From positions 3,742,501-3,806,500 of the forward strand of contig CALNXK010000006.1 of the NCBI GenBank assembly GCA_942486035.1: a stretch of DNA of 64,000 bases, in the 5' to 3' direction. Both the position numbers and the translations under genes were made by a program. The notes beneath the pieces were generated by a model, which saw nothing but the letters and a program-made list of their open reading frames with translations, did no database searches and was not told the origin of the DNA. Positions 32,861 to 45,664 of the stretch are shown here, one piece after another. This stretch comes from Porites lobata. Lineage: Eukaryota; Cnidaria; Anthozoa; Scleractinia; Poritidae. Each line of letters starts with the position of its first letter. Position 1 is the first letter of the stretch.

Positions 32861-35766
32861 CCTATTGTTGCTTACAATATATGTTGTACTGGTCTTTTCA
32901 AATCTCTCGCCGAATCTCTGTCATAACTAAAATCCAGTAATGTTAAAAAATTGTCCTGTTTTATAGATCAAAGCTTATGATAGTGTAGCGCAGCAGATAA
33001 AAAGCGCGGGAAAAATTGCAAAAGCGGTGGTTATACTGCGTTTCTTTGCAGTACTGAATTCACATTCAAGGTAAATGGTGGATGAAAACTGGTCACCATC
33101 AGAAACGGCAAACCGAAGACGAATTTACCGTGGTAGCTGTACCATGGTTTGGTACAGAAACATGGTACATTTTGCATTGCGCTGGCCAAGTTTCAAGCGC
33201 GAATTTTTCTCGTCAAATACCTCTCTAAAGAAACACTGATTCACAATGCGAGGCTGATTCTAATTTGGAATAAATCCGCTGAATTCAAGCTGAGTGCGGA
33301 TTCAAAACATTGTGAATCCTATTTTGGTAGGAAACACAGAAACGTGAGATTCCGTACGCTGTCGTCTAAAGCGATTCACGTTTTCCCAGCTCAATTTTTA
33401 TTAAATTAGACAAAAAGGTATTTCAAAGGATAGTGATACGCAATAATAAATCATTTGATCTTCAAGGTCTTTCGAGAGGAAAATAGCAAAAGGATTTGAA
33501 ATATTCCAATTCGGTCAGCTTGTCAAATACATGAGACCATTTTCATTGAACTTTTTGCCAGGCCAGACTTGAAATTGTAGGAATGTAAATGAATTCAGAG
33601 CAAACCTTCTTCTTAGGCGATCCTTCTTCAGCAGTGTTCAACGCTTTTCTTTCTGTGGCTCATCATTTACTTTCTTCCTGTGGTTCACCTCTGATTTAGA
33701 GTCATTGTCCTCGTCAAAGTCATCAATATCATCATCATTACTTCTATTCTCATCATCATCATTGTAGTCATGTGGTATCGTCTTTCACATCTCCTGCAGT
33801 ATCTTCAACAAAAAATAATGGTCGCATATAATAATATAGTGTCCTTACCTTTCGAAGTGTTTGATTTGAAATAGGCTGTAACTACTTGTTCATTTCCTTT
33901 GTAGCTAAGTAATGTTTGTCTAACAGTCTAAATTAGTGTCAAAAGTTAATGTCATTTCGTTGGCTGGAAAATACGGTAAAAAAAAAACTGCCGGCTTAAC
34001 CTGTTAATTGTGTAGCTCTATAAGTTCCAAACTGGTCCAAACTCACAATTAAAGAGGAAACATGAGAAGGAAGAGTAGACAAGGTCAACCCAATAACTCC
34101 TCGATGTCTGATGAAACGTTGCTCTTAGCTGCTGCCGACAGTTTTCTGGCCAACATTCACGCACTCAAAAAAAAACCAGTGTGCTCCAAACTTTGTTTTC
34201 GTTTCCGTTGCCTGTGTACTAACACATACGTAATACGGTACACAAAATTTGCCGATCTCTTCGAACAAAGCGGTTCCACAAAGGTTCACATTTAGGTAAG
34301 TTTCTTTTCTTTACTTAACTGGTCATGTATAGAAAAAGCCACTCGCTGTTAGATGCTTTTGAGTTCTTGCATAAAACCTGCGGAAAATGTAACAATAATT
34401 GAATGAAAAAAGAAAAAAAGCGTAATGACATAGCTCAGCAAGAGTTCGAATCCAGTTCTTTTTAATACAGCTCAGAATCTGATTTCCCACGCTGCGAGCT
34501 ACTTTATGAGGTGACACATGGCGTACAGCGCAGGCGCATTTTTCGAACAAGTGAGCCGCACTAAGTAATGTAGCTGCCTGTGTGTGATTGTGAAAGCAAA
34601 CTAACAGCTCATTAAAATGGGCATCTGAAGATGTCCCCTCTCCTCACTTTCTACAAGGCGGACGCTTTTCTCGGGTAACAGTAATAACCGGTCCAACGGT
34701 CGTCTCAAAGAGTTATAATGAGTGTAACACTATTAAACAGACGAAATTCTAGTACGCGCTCCCTGAAAACACCTGTAGTGTCCTAATTTGGTCAATTTGA
34801 CTTCACGCGTGAGGAGCGTGGGACGGTACAGAAACCAATTGAACTCTGGGACAGTTTTGGGGACCGATCGCCCTGTTGCATGGTTGGGCAGGAAACCGGG
34901 TGAAAATTCACCATCGCCACCCCCCTCCGCAAACCGTCCAACAGTGATATTAGACACATTACCGACCTAGTTCATGCCTTAAAAGATCTTAAAGGGCCAA
35001 TGTGTGGAAAATTATCCAGAATACTTCGGGGAATTAACCTTGTTTAGCTCACCCTAAGATGGGGCAAATTATTACCAGTTTTCCGCCGGTTCTTATCATC
35101 TCTTATCCTTGTCACCCGTGGGAACCTGATTGATATTCCATCAGCTGTGTGAGTATTTACTGAACTCTGCTCCTGTTACTCTCCCATACTGGGGCTTTCT
35201 GCAGAAACAAAATACAAGTCAGAATGTACATTTTCGTCCGACGGGAGGGCTTTCCAATGGCTCAGCCTTCCTGAGAGGGAATTTTTGCCGCCAGCGACCG
35301 CGCTCCTCACTCTAAATGAAGGGAATGGAACTCTAGCGTGAATTTCTACCAGCATCTGATGATAATAAAAGAAGGCAAAGCAAGATCAATATGTGACGGC
35401 AATTTTGCTCAGACAGAGTCGCAAATTTCTTATTTAGGACAAGTTGTGACCAGTAGCGTTCCATTGTTAAGGAAGTGATGTTCCTATTTGAGCATTTTAT
35501 CTGATGGAAGAAGGTCACCGTGTTTTTCTTTGAGTTGTTTAAGTGCATTTCAATGTCAATTCGCTACGTTTTATTCCTTTGCAACACCCTATTTAAACTC
35601 GAAAGTGTTAATTCTTATTTTGGAATGAAAAAACTTTCTTTATAAACCTGATAGTAGTTGATAGTTATCCGGGAATTAAGCTTGTACCTTTGGATCTGCG
35701 ATAACGAAGTCTAGAACTAAACCAACTGCGATGAACACTCAGCCATGATGGAACCTTGGAGGGGTC
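32861..35766 (-). pseudogene. LIG3: DNA ligase III 3' end, decayed copy (unit 4)
   Basis: Sister of the 3337-6322 copy, with the same 4-base insertion in the DPSKVPSWLSVH exon (35688-35766, 79 bases). The OB-fold end exon (about 35060-35203) is frameshifted after KAPVWE. The linker exon (about 33605-33800) is present. The first BRCT exon is largely deleted near 33450-33490, and the middle BRCT exon (from 32861) is damaged. No last BRCT exon. Not functional. Confidence 0.7.
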
Positions 35767-35901
35767 CTGCACAAAATCACACATCATTCTTTAAATTCAT
35801 TACATCTCGTCTGTTTTGATTACCAACCCATTGGACGCCCAAAGCACATGGTAAACGATAACCGATTAGACCCTCCAAGAACTAAATGGACACCCTAAAA
35901 T

Positions 35902-36260
35902 CCGGGGGCGCTCCCATATAAAAGTGGCGGAGATGTTCGTCGGAGAATTCAAATTAAACCCTTAAAAACGACTCGAAGTAATCGTCTGAATTCAGGCTAC
36001 CCTTATCCCTGACCAATGTCGGTGTGGCTCAAGCTTACACTAACCCCGGCCCTAAGGGAGATTTCTGTGTGGTCAGTGTCAGGGCATGTTTTGTAAATTT
36101 CTTTACGCACAGTACTAAGCGATACCTGAATGGGCAGATATAGTGACTTTACATCCTGAACACCCTAAGTGAGACCAAAAACTGCAATTTACACCTCAAA
36201 GCGCCGAGACGACGATCGATCGAGGAACATTCCCGTCACTTTTATATGGGAGTCCCCCGG
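35902..36260. mobile_element. MITE, CCGGGGGCGCTCCCATATAA family (third copy)
   Basis: Near-identical to 6458-6816, in the same place within the sister block. Confidence 0.7.
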
Positions 36261-36427
36261 GCCCTCAAAGAAGAGTTAAGGAGAGAAGTTATCGTTGCTC
36301 AACGATGCCATAGGGTTTACCTGTGTGAAGATTAGAAAAAGTGGATGGACAGGGAGAAGGGGAAGGGATTATGGGGGGATTAAGGACACTCCTCTCATGC
36401 ATGAGGAACCCTATTTTGCTAAACAGA

Positions 36428-37242
36428 TACCGTAAATCCTCTATTAAGCCCCCCGGGGGGAGGCTTATTTATTAAAAGCCTATTTGAGGAGATGGATTAA
36501 CAGAGACAGGGGGCTTATTTGAGAGGGGGGGCTTATTTAATTTAGAAAAGACGATGGTATCAGTTCTCCGTAAAGAACTAGAATACAAAGTAGAGCAGCT
36601 CAAGAACAAGAAGGTTGGAGGTCATGCAGCCAACTTCCACTTGGTAATAAAAAGAAATTAAACTCACAGCTGAACTCAGACTGTCCAACCGTTTGAGTAT
36701 GTAAAATCGGGATATTTTTTAAATAATGTACGAATCACATCACGTGAGCGTCGAGGGTGCGAGTCCTTAGCGGGGTCTGGAAGCATGCTACCCCAGAAAA
36801 TTTTGAAATTTTAATGCTCTGAAACGCTATTCTTTCGCTAAATTGATTGTTTTTTTCCCTTTTTTTATTTGCGTGTTTTTACATACAAGTACTCGATTTT
36901 GTTTTATATTCTATATTTAAGTTTTTTGGGTATCAGTTTCAATTAAGTACACTCTGTTAGGTGCTCCTGTGTATTTATCAAAACAGATTTCAAAATCGTG
37001 ATTATTCTTATCCCATCGCATATTGGTCGGGATTCGGGATTTTCAAACAAAATCGGGAGAAGCCCGACGAGATCGGGATGGTTGGACAGTGTGTAAACAG
37101 TCATGATTGATTAATACAGTCTATCATTTTGAAGAATAATAAGCGCGAGGGGAGACTTAAATGAGAGGGGGTAACTTCTTAACTTTCATCCTCAAATAGG
37201 GGGGTTATTTGAGAGGGAGGACTAAATAGAGGATTTAAGGTA
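36428..37242. mobile_element. MITE-like repeat, TACCGTAAATCCTCTATTAA termini
   Basis: Best preserved member of this family: left end taccgtaaatcctctattaa, right end the near complement (aaatagaggatttaaggta). About 815 bases, non-coding, with G-rich tracts inside both ends. The sister copy at 6976-7814 lost the outer left end. Confidence 0.65.
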
Positions 37243-37517
37243 AATAAGATAAGGCCAAGAGGAGTGGAGAGGAGAGAAGAGGAGAGGGGAGGAGATCTGC
37301 TCCCATGTCCTACCTCTCCCATCCCCTTCATGGGCTTTCTACGCAGGTTACACTTAGGTTCAGCGCGTAGTACATGAACTGAACTGAAGCGTCTATGGTG
37401 GGTTTCTACAGTTAAAACGAAAAGATAAGCTCACCCTGTAGAGCGTTTGACTGTAGGATGGTGAAGTACAGGAAGCCAGCCCAATAATGAGGGTCCTAAA
37501 TAACTAAGGAGGAAGGT

Positions 37518-37657
37518 ACAGTCAAACCCCGTTACTACAGACACTGACGGGCCATAGAAAGTGTCCGAATTAAGAGGGTTGAATCAAGAGACAATGTAAG
37601 GGCATTTTTTCCCACGGACAAAAATTGAGGTGTGTGTATTAAGCGGGATTTGACTGT
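37518..37657. mobile_element. Small MITE, ACAGTCAAACCCC family
   Basis: Sister-block copy of the element at 8096-8236; inverted ends acagtcaaacccc and gggatttgactgt retained. Confidence 0.65.
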
Positions 37658-38463
37658 CCTGTCTTGTCCTGTAAACTTCTCAGTAGACCAATACTTGGCT
37701 CCCCTGCTGATCATTGGACATAGAAATGGTGGTCCATTCACTCTCCGAATAGGGAGGTAAAAATAGTGTCCTCAATATAGTACTCTGGTGCTAAATACAT
37801 TTAAACTTGAATGAAGGAAACTGGTACGTTTAACTCCAACACATGACGGTCTCATTGACAACGATAAATTTGAAGAAAAAAAACCATTCTTTATATTCGA
37901 TTGTCCTTTAATGACGCTTTAATGCGTTTTCAACAAATCGTTATTACACAATTGGGTTAATATATGTTATAACTAAAGGACCTGAAGAACCTGTTGAGAA
38001 AAAAAATGGTACTTGAGCTAACGGCTCGGGAATAATATTTCCAAAAATACACCAGCTAACAACTAGCAACTGCTGGAAAGAAAATGAAAAGGTATACAAC
38101 ATAAAAAAGCAATTTTGATATCAAAAAAGTGAACTACCTTATTAAACTACAATCGGCAATTAAATGAGACTACAATAAATTTGAAAAAAACGTTACAAAA
38201 GTTGAGTGTCATTTCAGCTGTTATTACAGCCACGATTTTGTAATTTATCGCTACGTTCACAGAAAAGACAAACTGTTTGTTAGGGCAACCTAATGCCCCC
38301 CCCCCTTCGACCCCCCCTCACGACAAATAGAAAAGGTCACTGAACAGTGACTCAGTGACAAATACCTCACGAGATGGCGTTGTTCCAAAAATTAAGGTTT
38401 CATATTCTTGATAACCAATTTGAACTTTTCAACAATAATTATACCACTGGTAAGATCATATTA

Positions 38464-41400
38464 CACTGTAAAAACAGACCAGTTATGGTAACTGTATTAA
38501 AAGGTTATAACCAGTTGCAAAAGGTAATTTTAACCTAAAATAAACTAGTTAAAATCGTAACCTTTATGTTATTGGTTAGATTAACCAATGATCAGCAGTT
38601 GTTTTGACGGTTATAATTCCGTTAGAATATCGACAGGTCAAAATAACTTTTCATGGCAGTCAAAATAACGAAACGAAATGGTTAAGCAAATGGTAAAAAT
38701 GTGCATCTAACCTGAAATCAGTTGGTTAAGATCTTTTATTAACTATTTGTTGGTCATGACTAACCAATAATGATCTGTTATTTAGAGCTATGAAGTAGGT
38801 TAAACACTGAATGGTCAAAACTGACTTTTCCGAGGGGTTAAACTGAACGGAAAACCACAGAAGGAAATGGCAACACAAACGGCGGGTATGAGTTTACAAC
38901 AACAGATCATAAAAGCCTTGTACCCAACCTTCAACGCAGACTTTTCCCTTACGCTGAAGAAAGAACAAATAATCAGCATTTATTATGGGATTTAGGATAG
39001 GTTAAGATTGAATAGCCAAATCAACTTTCCAGAACAGTTAAAATATTTTAAATGACTTGCATCCAACTCGAGTCTTGCTTCAATGACTGGGCTGGTACGC
39101 GCGCGGGAGAGGCGAAGTCGCGTGACGCGAGGACTATTTTCTTCTCTGACGTTTCCCTCGACGGACTAGCCGAGAGAACTAATCGTCATCTAGGTGAAAT
39201 GATTCTTCAAGATGTCCTGTACAGGTTATGTCATTCAAATCAATGCTGAGCACCTCGAAAAGCCAACATCTATCCTCGCGTGTTTTCAAAAAATACTTTC
39301 GTGTTTTTCACCGGTCACAAAATTCCAGCGGGTTTCCGGTATTTGTCTTAAGTGACCTAAAGTAACTCTATTTCGTCACGTCACGAACCCTAAATGGCGT
39401 TAAATGTTCTCAGTAAATTAAAAATCTTACTCAGTAACCTTTTTATAAGCTTAAACTATTTCATGGTTGGAAACATGTTAGGCGAGTTTACTCGAAAGAC
39501 AACTAAGGGCTTTTAGAAAATGTTGCATTGTTTCCTGTCAACTGTAGTATGTTACTTAACACCTTGACGTTAATCTACTTAGCTAGCCAATGAGAGACTT
39601 GGAATTTCAAAATCAATGCCAAATTCGGCTCTCATAGTTCAGTTTTTTAGTTTAACCGCCTTGCGCCAAGCTGAATTCAGTACGTACTCTTGGTTCATTG
39701 CTGCGAAAAGAAACATTTTATATTTCGCCTGGATAAAGCCCCTCAGTTAAAAGTCAATGGGAGCTCGTTTCTTAGTCACGGACAGCAATGGAGATGTGGC
39801 AAGTAAAAAGGTAATGTGATTTCAAATTTATGCAAGTCCAAAGATACCCTGCGAGCAGAGTCTCCTTCGATCTTCTTATCTAGGAAGATCGAAGGAGACT
39901 CTGCTCACAGGGTAGTCGGAAGACAACGTCTTCAGAATAGATTACTCACTTGAATTTCAGTCTTCACTGGTTCTACAAAATTCTTAGCTAACGAATACCT
40001 TGCAAATCTTTTATTCAAAGGAGGATGATAAGAAGATCATGACAGAATTTACTTCAGTTGACCGCCTGAAATAGATAAGCAAAATATCTGCCTCGTCGAC
40101 TAAAGACAAATGAACACGGGCAAAATCTCGGAGACTTGTTTCACCGACCTTCACTGAAACAGCATGACCGGTATGTATTGCTTATTTTTAAACAGAACTC
40201 TAAATCGTTTTTAAAATTATCTTTTTGCAAATAAATAGACGCGTTTTGAGACAACCCCACGCACTTGCGTGGCCCTTTAAAGTTTTCTAAATGTTCAGTA
40301 CAGTTGCATAGATTTTCCGGTCTTCGGATGACCGTCTTAATTGCAATATTGTACTGCTGTTACAGAGCTATCATCCGCTATTACAAAGCTTTTTTTTAAC
40401 GTAGCTTTGAGTCGCGCGTTGCTCACGATGACCACGCACACGCGTGCGTGCGTGTTCCCCACAGGCGTATCGCTGAAAGACTGAAATTTTACGTGCGTTA
40501 ACCAGTGAACTTAAAAACGAAATATTTTCGTTTATTTCAGAAATATCACCAAATTTGAACGACTGAGGGAATAACCAACTTTGAATGAAGCTCGGCGAGT
40601 ACCCATATTTTCATTACAAGCAAGACAAGTCCTGATCCGGCGGATGAGTTACCCTCAACGAGCCACTGCTTGGAATAGGATCTTTTTTTGCTTTCTAGTA
40701 GAAAAACATGGCTTGTAGAACAATGAAGGGCACTGGTACTTTTAGATCATATGCTCCGCTTCAATAATTAGCCAAAGAAAGAAAGTTACATGTACAATGG
40801 GTGAGGAGTTAACTCTTCACTGGCAAGATCTCACAATTATTATTTCATTGAATCTCACGAAATTCTTAATTCCCAGTGTATTTGACAAAGCATTTTTGGC
40901 AGGAAAGGCACTTATACCTTAAGGGTTTAATTTAATCAAAGTACTGTATCACTAATGATCCTGGAGTTACTTGAATTTTTTCCTGCTTAAGGATGTTTCT
41001 GTTTTACAATCATATGCCAGTGTACGAAGTCTTGTTTTGCAGTATTGTGAGAGACATGCAGTATTCCAATTTAAATTTGCTATAGTTTAGGAAGCATGGC
41101 TGATTGTTTAATCATTCCTTGTTCTGCTTTAAATACTTGAATTAAGAAACATAAGCATTTTTTACTTGCAATGTTGTATGATTATCTTTTTTATGAAGTT
41201 AGTGGTCAACTATGTTGTTGTTGTTCTTTGTAGAGAACGGTTAACATAACCATTAAAAATGTTGCTGAAGACTATTATTGTGAGGTTAACGTAATTCATT
41301 ATTATCAGTTAAAACAACCGTTTTCTTCTAACCCATATGGAATGGTTAAAGCTACCACCTCTTGACTATTTTAAATGGGTTACCACAGATTCACCACTAG

Positions 41401-41756
41401 TACCCAAAAAACTGGTTTACCATGACCACAAAAAATGGTTATTATAACTTATCTGTATGGGTTGAAACATATTTATCTTTTTATTTCGGTTATGACAACT
41501 AAAAATTTAAAGTTAGTTTAACCAAAAAGTAGAGGTTATGACAAAAAAGTCATAAGAAGTGGCGTGGGCTGTGGTAGAAACAACCATTTTTAAGGGTTAA
41601 TGTAACCCATAAAGAAAAGTTATTTCAACGGGAATAAAAAATGGTTAACCTGAACCATATTTTTTTGGTTACTGTAACCTAATAAAATACGGTTACCTGG
41701 GATTCAAACCTTAACCATTTTTTTGAGGTCACTATAACTGGTCAGTTTTTACAGTG
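38464..41756. mobile_element. 3.3-kb CACTA-like DNA transposon, non-autonomous
   Basis: Ends are about 28-base inverted repeats with three mismatches, starting cactgtaaaaac and ending gtttttacagtg, flanked by TA on both sides (38462-38463 and 41757-41758). The empty site in another TRIM copy reads catattatatcttgtc, so TA is the target duplication. The outer 500-600 bases on each side are dense in a degenerate ggttannntaacc motif, e.g. near 41238, 41610 and 41670. CACTG ends plus many subterminal motif copies suggest the EnSpm/CACTA superfamily; a TA duplication would also fit Tc1/mariner. No transposase was recognised in the interior. It split the 3' flank of TRIM copy 6 from its gene. Confidence 0.85.
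39845..39914. repeat. 31-bp-arm palindrome nested in the 3.3-kb element
   Basis: Arms 39845-39875 and 39884-39914 match with one mismatch (taccctgcgagcagagtctc against gagactctgctcacagggta), with an 8-base loop. The cctgcgagcag end resembles other foldback repeats in the window, so this is probably a nested foldback MITE. Confidence 0.75.
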
Positions 41757-43788
41757 TATATCTTGTCAAACACTTGGATTCGGTTGTTATTCATTTCACA
41801 CACAACTATCCTTCCATCACTAAGATTTGCTAAAGACCTTGGAAACCTGAACTCTCCTCTCTCACTACCTTCACTTCCAAACTTTGTAACAAACTTTCCA
41901 CTCAGTTCAAATACCTGAACTCTGTGATTTTTTGAATCACAGACCATTAGCAATCCTTCTTTGTTAACTGACAAGCAACAGGGCTTATTGAACTCTCCAT
42001 CCTTGTTTCCCTGTTTTCCAAATTTAGAAATAAACTTTCCCTCCAGATTAAACATTTTAATGGAATGATCACCAGCATCTGAGACTATAAAATGTTGACC
42101 GCACTGGATACAGCAATAGGGAGAACCTGCTCCACCAAATTTACGTAAATACTCCCCACTAGAAGAGAATATCTTGATTAATTTGTTATCGGTATCAGCA
42201 ACAATAATATCACCGTTACCGTTTATTGATAAACCTTCAAGATATTGAAGCTGATTATCAAGACTTCCTTGTTCACCAAACTTACTAAGAAAGTTACCAT
42301 TCGTATCAAAGACTTGCACCCTGTGGTTAAAAGAGTCTGCCACTACAATATTGCCATGGCTATCAAAAGCGATCCCTTTAGGGCAATGCAACTCACCATT
42401 ATTCTGACCCTTCCTACCAAACGATCTTAAGTGGGTGCCGTCACTACTAAACACTGAAACCCTGTGGTTCCAGGTATCAGTCACAGCAATTTCATCACGA
42501 TCATTCACTGCCACCCCATAGGGCGCGTTAAACATTCCAACAGCCGCACCTTTTTGTCCAAATGACAGCACAGATCTGAAGCGCCTGGTTTGTACCTGAG
42601 TCTCAAGAGGACTGTCACGAACATTTGCCCCTTTATTCCCAGCAATTACTTTACTACTTTCTTTACCTTTAGCTCCTGATTGTTGCGCTTTAGTTTCGCT
42701 AAAATCAAATTCTACTTTACCTATCCCCTCGCTCATAGGTTAATCAGTTTTTCACTTTTAGTGAAACTAAACCGAGGAATACATTCAGTGTCACGGTTTT
42801 CTTGGGTGCTCTGTTCCTGCAGGATTGTATCAAATGTTTCACTGAATCCAAGGATTTCAGTGCTAAAGCTTCGTTTCAACAGAGTTTCAGTTTGTTCAAC
42901 TGCGGATTCAATTATTTTTAATTGTTTCTCCACTTCTTCTTTTTTCTGTGAGAGAGATTCCAATAATTTCTTCGCTTGATTATCGACTGCATCAAAAACA
43001 TCTTGTTTTCTCGCTTCGACGATTGCAATAATTTGGTCTACACAAGACTGCGCTTGGCTTTTTGCCTCGGTTACTTTCCATTGAAATGCGATGCTTTTTT
43101 GGTTGAATTGTTCGACTTCATTTTGTTTTACACGTACTTTGTCTTTCAAAGATCGAATCATGGAGTTTATCTGTGTTTTGCGCTCAACAGTAGCTTCTTG
43201 CAAGGGCATCTTACCATGACCTTCATGAAGTGTCATAGCACAAGTGCTACAAATGGCGACTTTACAGTCCTTGCAAAAGAACTCCAACTCTCTGTTTTCA
43301 TGGTGTTTCTTTTGACAAAATGCTGGTCGTTCTAAAACAGCTTTGATGTCTTGATCTTGAAAATCTTTCAGCGCTAACGTTCTGTGATCTTTATTTCCTC
43401 GCATTATGTTATGTCCTACAATACATTCGTCACACCAGAATGAACAACACTGGAAGCAATATAAGGTCTGGGTGCTTCGTTTGTCGCAGTTTCTGCATTT
43501 GACGTTGACTGTACTGCACTCTTTAATTGCCAAGACATCTAGCAGGCTGTTTATTCGAAAATTAGTGGGAAGTTCTCTGGGATTTCCACTTCCAGAAATC
43601 TGAAACTGTCTTCTGCACTTGGGGCATGTAATTTTACCACGGACGCCGCTCGTTCGTTGAATTCCGTTCAGGCAATGAAGACAGAAACTGTGCAAACAAG
43701 GTAACTGCTTTGGATCAGTGAATGGACACATACACACAGAACATGATACTTCATCATGAAGATTGTCGAGCAAGGTCTTTACATCCAT
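41732..43788 (-). pseudogene. TRIM-NHL copy 6, split into two overlapping frames
   Basis: Frame 1 (43788-42733): MDVKTLL, RING, B-boxes, coiled coil, ending at KLINL. Frame 2 (42736-41732) begins MSEGIGKVEF and contains the linker and all six NHL blades. A 7-base deletion (gctcaac in + orientation, near 42736) separates them and leaves TGA and ATG overlapping as ATGA. The RING is intact; B-box1 reads CSFWCDECIVGHNIM. Blade 4 shares the three-residue loss of copy 2 and the loops are almost those of copy 2 (FNAPYG, LHCPKG, ADSFNH). At the 3' end the 3.3-kb transposon replaced the stop codon: FDKI is followed by eight element-encoded residues (YTVKTDQL) and TAG. Most likely a pseudogene; two separate products remain a formal possibility. 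Confidence 0.9.
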
Positions 43789-43923
43789 GGAAAAGGTCGG
43801 AAACAAGGTTACTTTTCATAAAATTTTGGCCTCTAGTTGTTGGCGATCAAGAAGCTTCAAGAGAATGGCTTTGCGAATAAACAATGAAGTCTTGTTTTGT
43901 GATCCATACTAAACACAGTATTA

Positions 43924-43959
43924 TTAACCAATCAAATAGAGTTTCTTCACATGTTTTGG
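43924..43959 (-). promoter_or_regulatory. CCAAT-containing upstream block, copy 6
   Basis: CCAAT at 43928-43932, 140 bases before the MDVK start; tttcttcacatg replaces tttcttgacatg. Confidence 0.35.
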
Positions 43960-45422
43960 TGGTTTGACAGAAGAATAAAAATCATGCTTTATTTCCGAGA
44001 ATTGTTAATCAGCTCTTTGAAGCATGGATAAATTGTCGGCAAGCATTTCCGCGCGTCGAGGTGGTCAAGACTGAAGTCGGAGCGAGAGCAATATAAGAGT
44101 GAAGGAGCTCTATCCCATTTCCTTATCCTCTACCTTCTTTTCTCTAGACTGTGTCAACGGCGAACTCAAACTCATCCAAAATCGCTTAAAAAACCGCTTT
44201 TGAGGCAAAAGGACGACTATACACCACAGGTAAGGTAATTCAACGTTTATTTATCATTGATTTAAATACATAGTTAGCAATACATCGCTATAGGTGAATC
44301 AAACGGTAAATCCAGTACATTTACTATAAAATAACAATCGGCTACACAATAGATTGTGTGGGCCCCGTGTGCCGATATATACTGTCCAACAAAATCCTCC
44401 AGAAAAAATGGCAGTTGCAGAAAATTTTTACAATTAAAATCTTTATAAGTTTCTGTGGACCTTTGGGCCAAGCTTAGACTTTCAACCACAAAGGGGTTGA
44501 AAGTGCAGTGAAGAATAATAGGGACTGTTTTTCCTTACAAGTAAGACCAAGGTAGCGGAAGGAAGGAAGCTCCTCGTCTTTTATGGCGTGAATTCGGGGA
44601 CAAAATTTTAAAAGTTATTTTTTCTTCGTCTATTTTTTAGTAGACAGTTGGCATTGAAAATCTTAAAAGAGATGAGATTCACAAGGCGGTATAAAACTAA
44701 TTCTGATTTCTTTTTTCAAACTTTTATTACAATTGTTCGGTCAAAGGAGCAATTATCAGCGATCATATTTTCGTTTGACGAAATACTGAATCTATAATTA
44801 CGTAACATTCATTTTAATAGTTATTGGTTACAACGCTAATAAAATATTTTAGCTCATCAATTCCATAAAGCCTTGTTTCCAATGACAAAAAGAAAGAACA
44901 GAGTCTATTCTCCCACTGTCATATTTCACATAAATACACTTTGTTTGCCCCACAACACTTTTTGTGGATCATGAAACGTAATAAATGTGAAAGTAGCGAG
45001 TAGAAACAGATTTGATTTCGTCGAAGACGCTCTAAACCTTCGGTAGAGACTATACAAATGATTCAGACGAGTGCGTGGGCGGCTGTAACGCAGGCTAAAA
45101 CAGACTGGTAGTGCATGTTTTGATCAGCGGCCTTTCATTGTTAAACATATAACTTTTTTTACTTGTTTTTGATTGTTTTCTTTTGTTTTGTTTTGTTTTT
45201 TTTTACTTCAATTATTAACTTTTCTAATAATTGTGAGTTTAAACACGCTTGTATTTTGGGTTTCTTCCCTCTACCTTCTTTACAATTTTTTTTTCCGTTT
45301 TTCTTTCTTTCTTTCTTTTTAGTCTCATTTTTTTTGCAATTTCTCATAAGATCCCGGCTCTTCGCAGCCTCGTATCTTACCACAAAAAGTAAAAGTGCGC
45401 AAATTAGTTTTCATCTGCTTAC
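43960..45422. other. Degenerate spacer upstream of TRIM copy 6
   Basis: Contains the TRIM upstream block (to about 44560), LIG3 3'-flank remnants (tcacaaggcggtataaaac near 44677) and T-rich sequence near 45150-45330. The last BRCT exon expected between about 44840 and 45000 is missing. No gene recognised. Confidence 0.4.
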
Positions 45423-45488
45423 CCTATTGTTGCTTACAATATGTGTTGCACTGGTCTTTTCAACTCCTTCGCCAAATCTCCGTCATAA
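45423..45488 (-). pseudogene. LIG3: Isolated LIG3 middle BRCT exon remnant
   Basis: 66-base remnant of the YDGDL... BRCT exon (TATGACGGAGATTTGGCGAA on the minus strand), one base short like the copies in units 1 and 4. Its upstream neighbours are absent, because a RING fragment and other repeats follow from 45665. Confidence 0.6.
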
Positions 45489-45664
45489 CTATCCAGTCAT
45501 GTTAAGAATGGTTAAAAAATCGTCCTGTTTTATAGATCAAAGCTTATGATAGTATAGCGCAGCAGATTAAAAGCGCGGGAAAAATTGCAAAAGCGGTGGT
45601 TATGCTGCGTTTCTTTGCAAATATTCTGAATTCACATTCAAGGTAAATAGTGGATGAAAACTGG

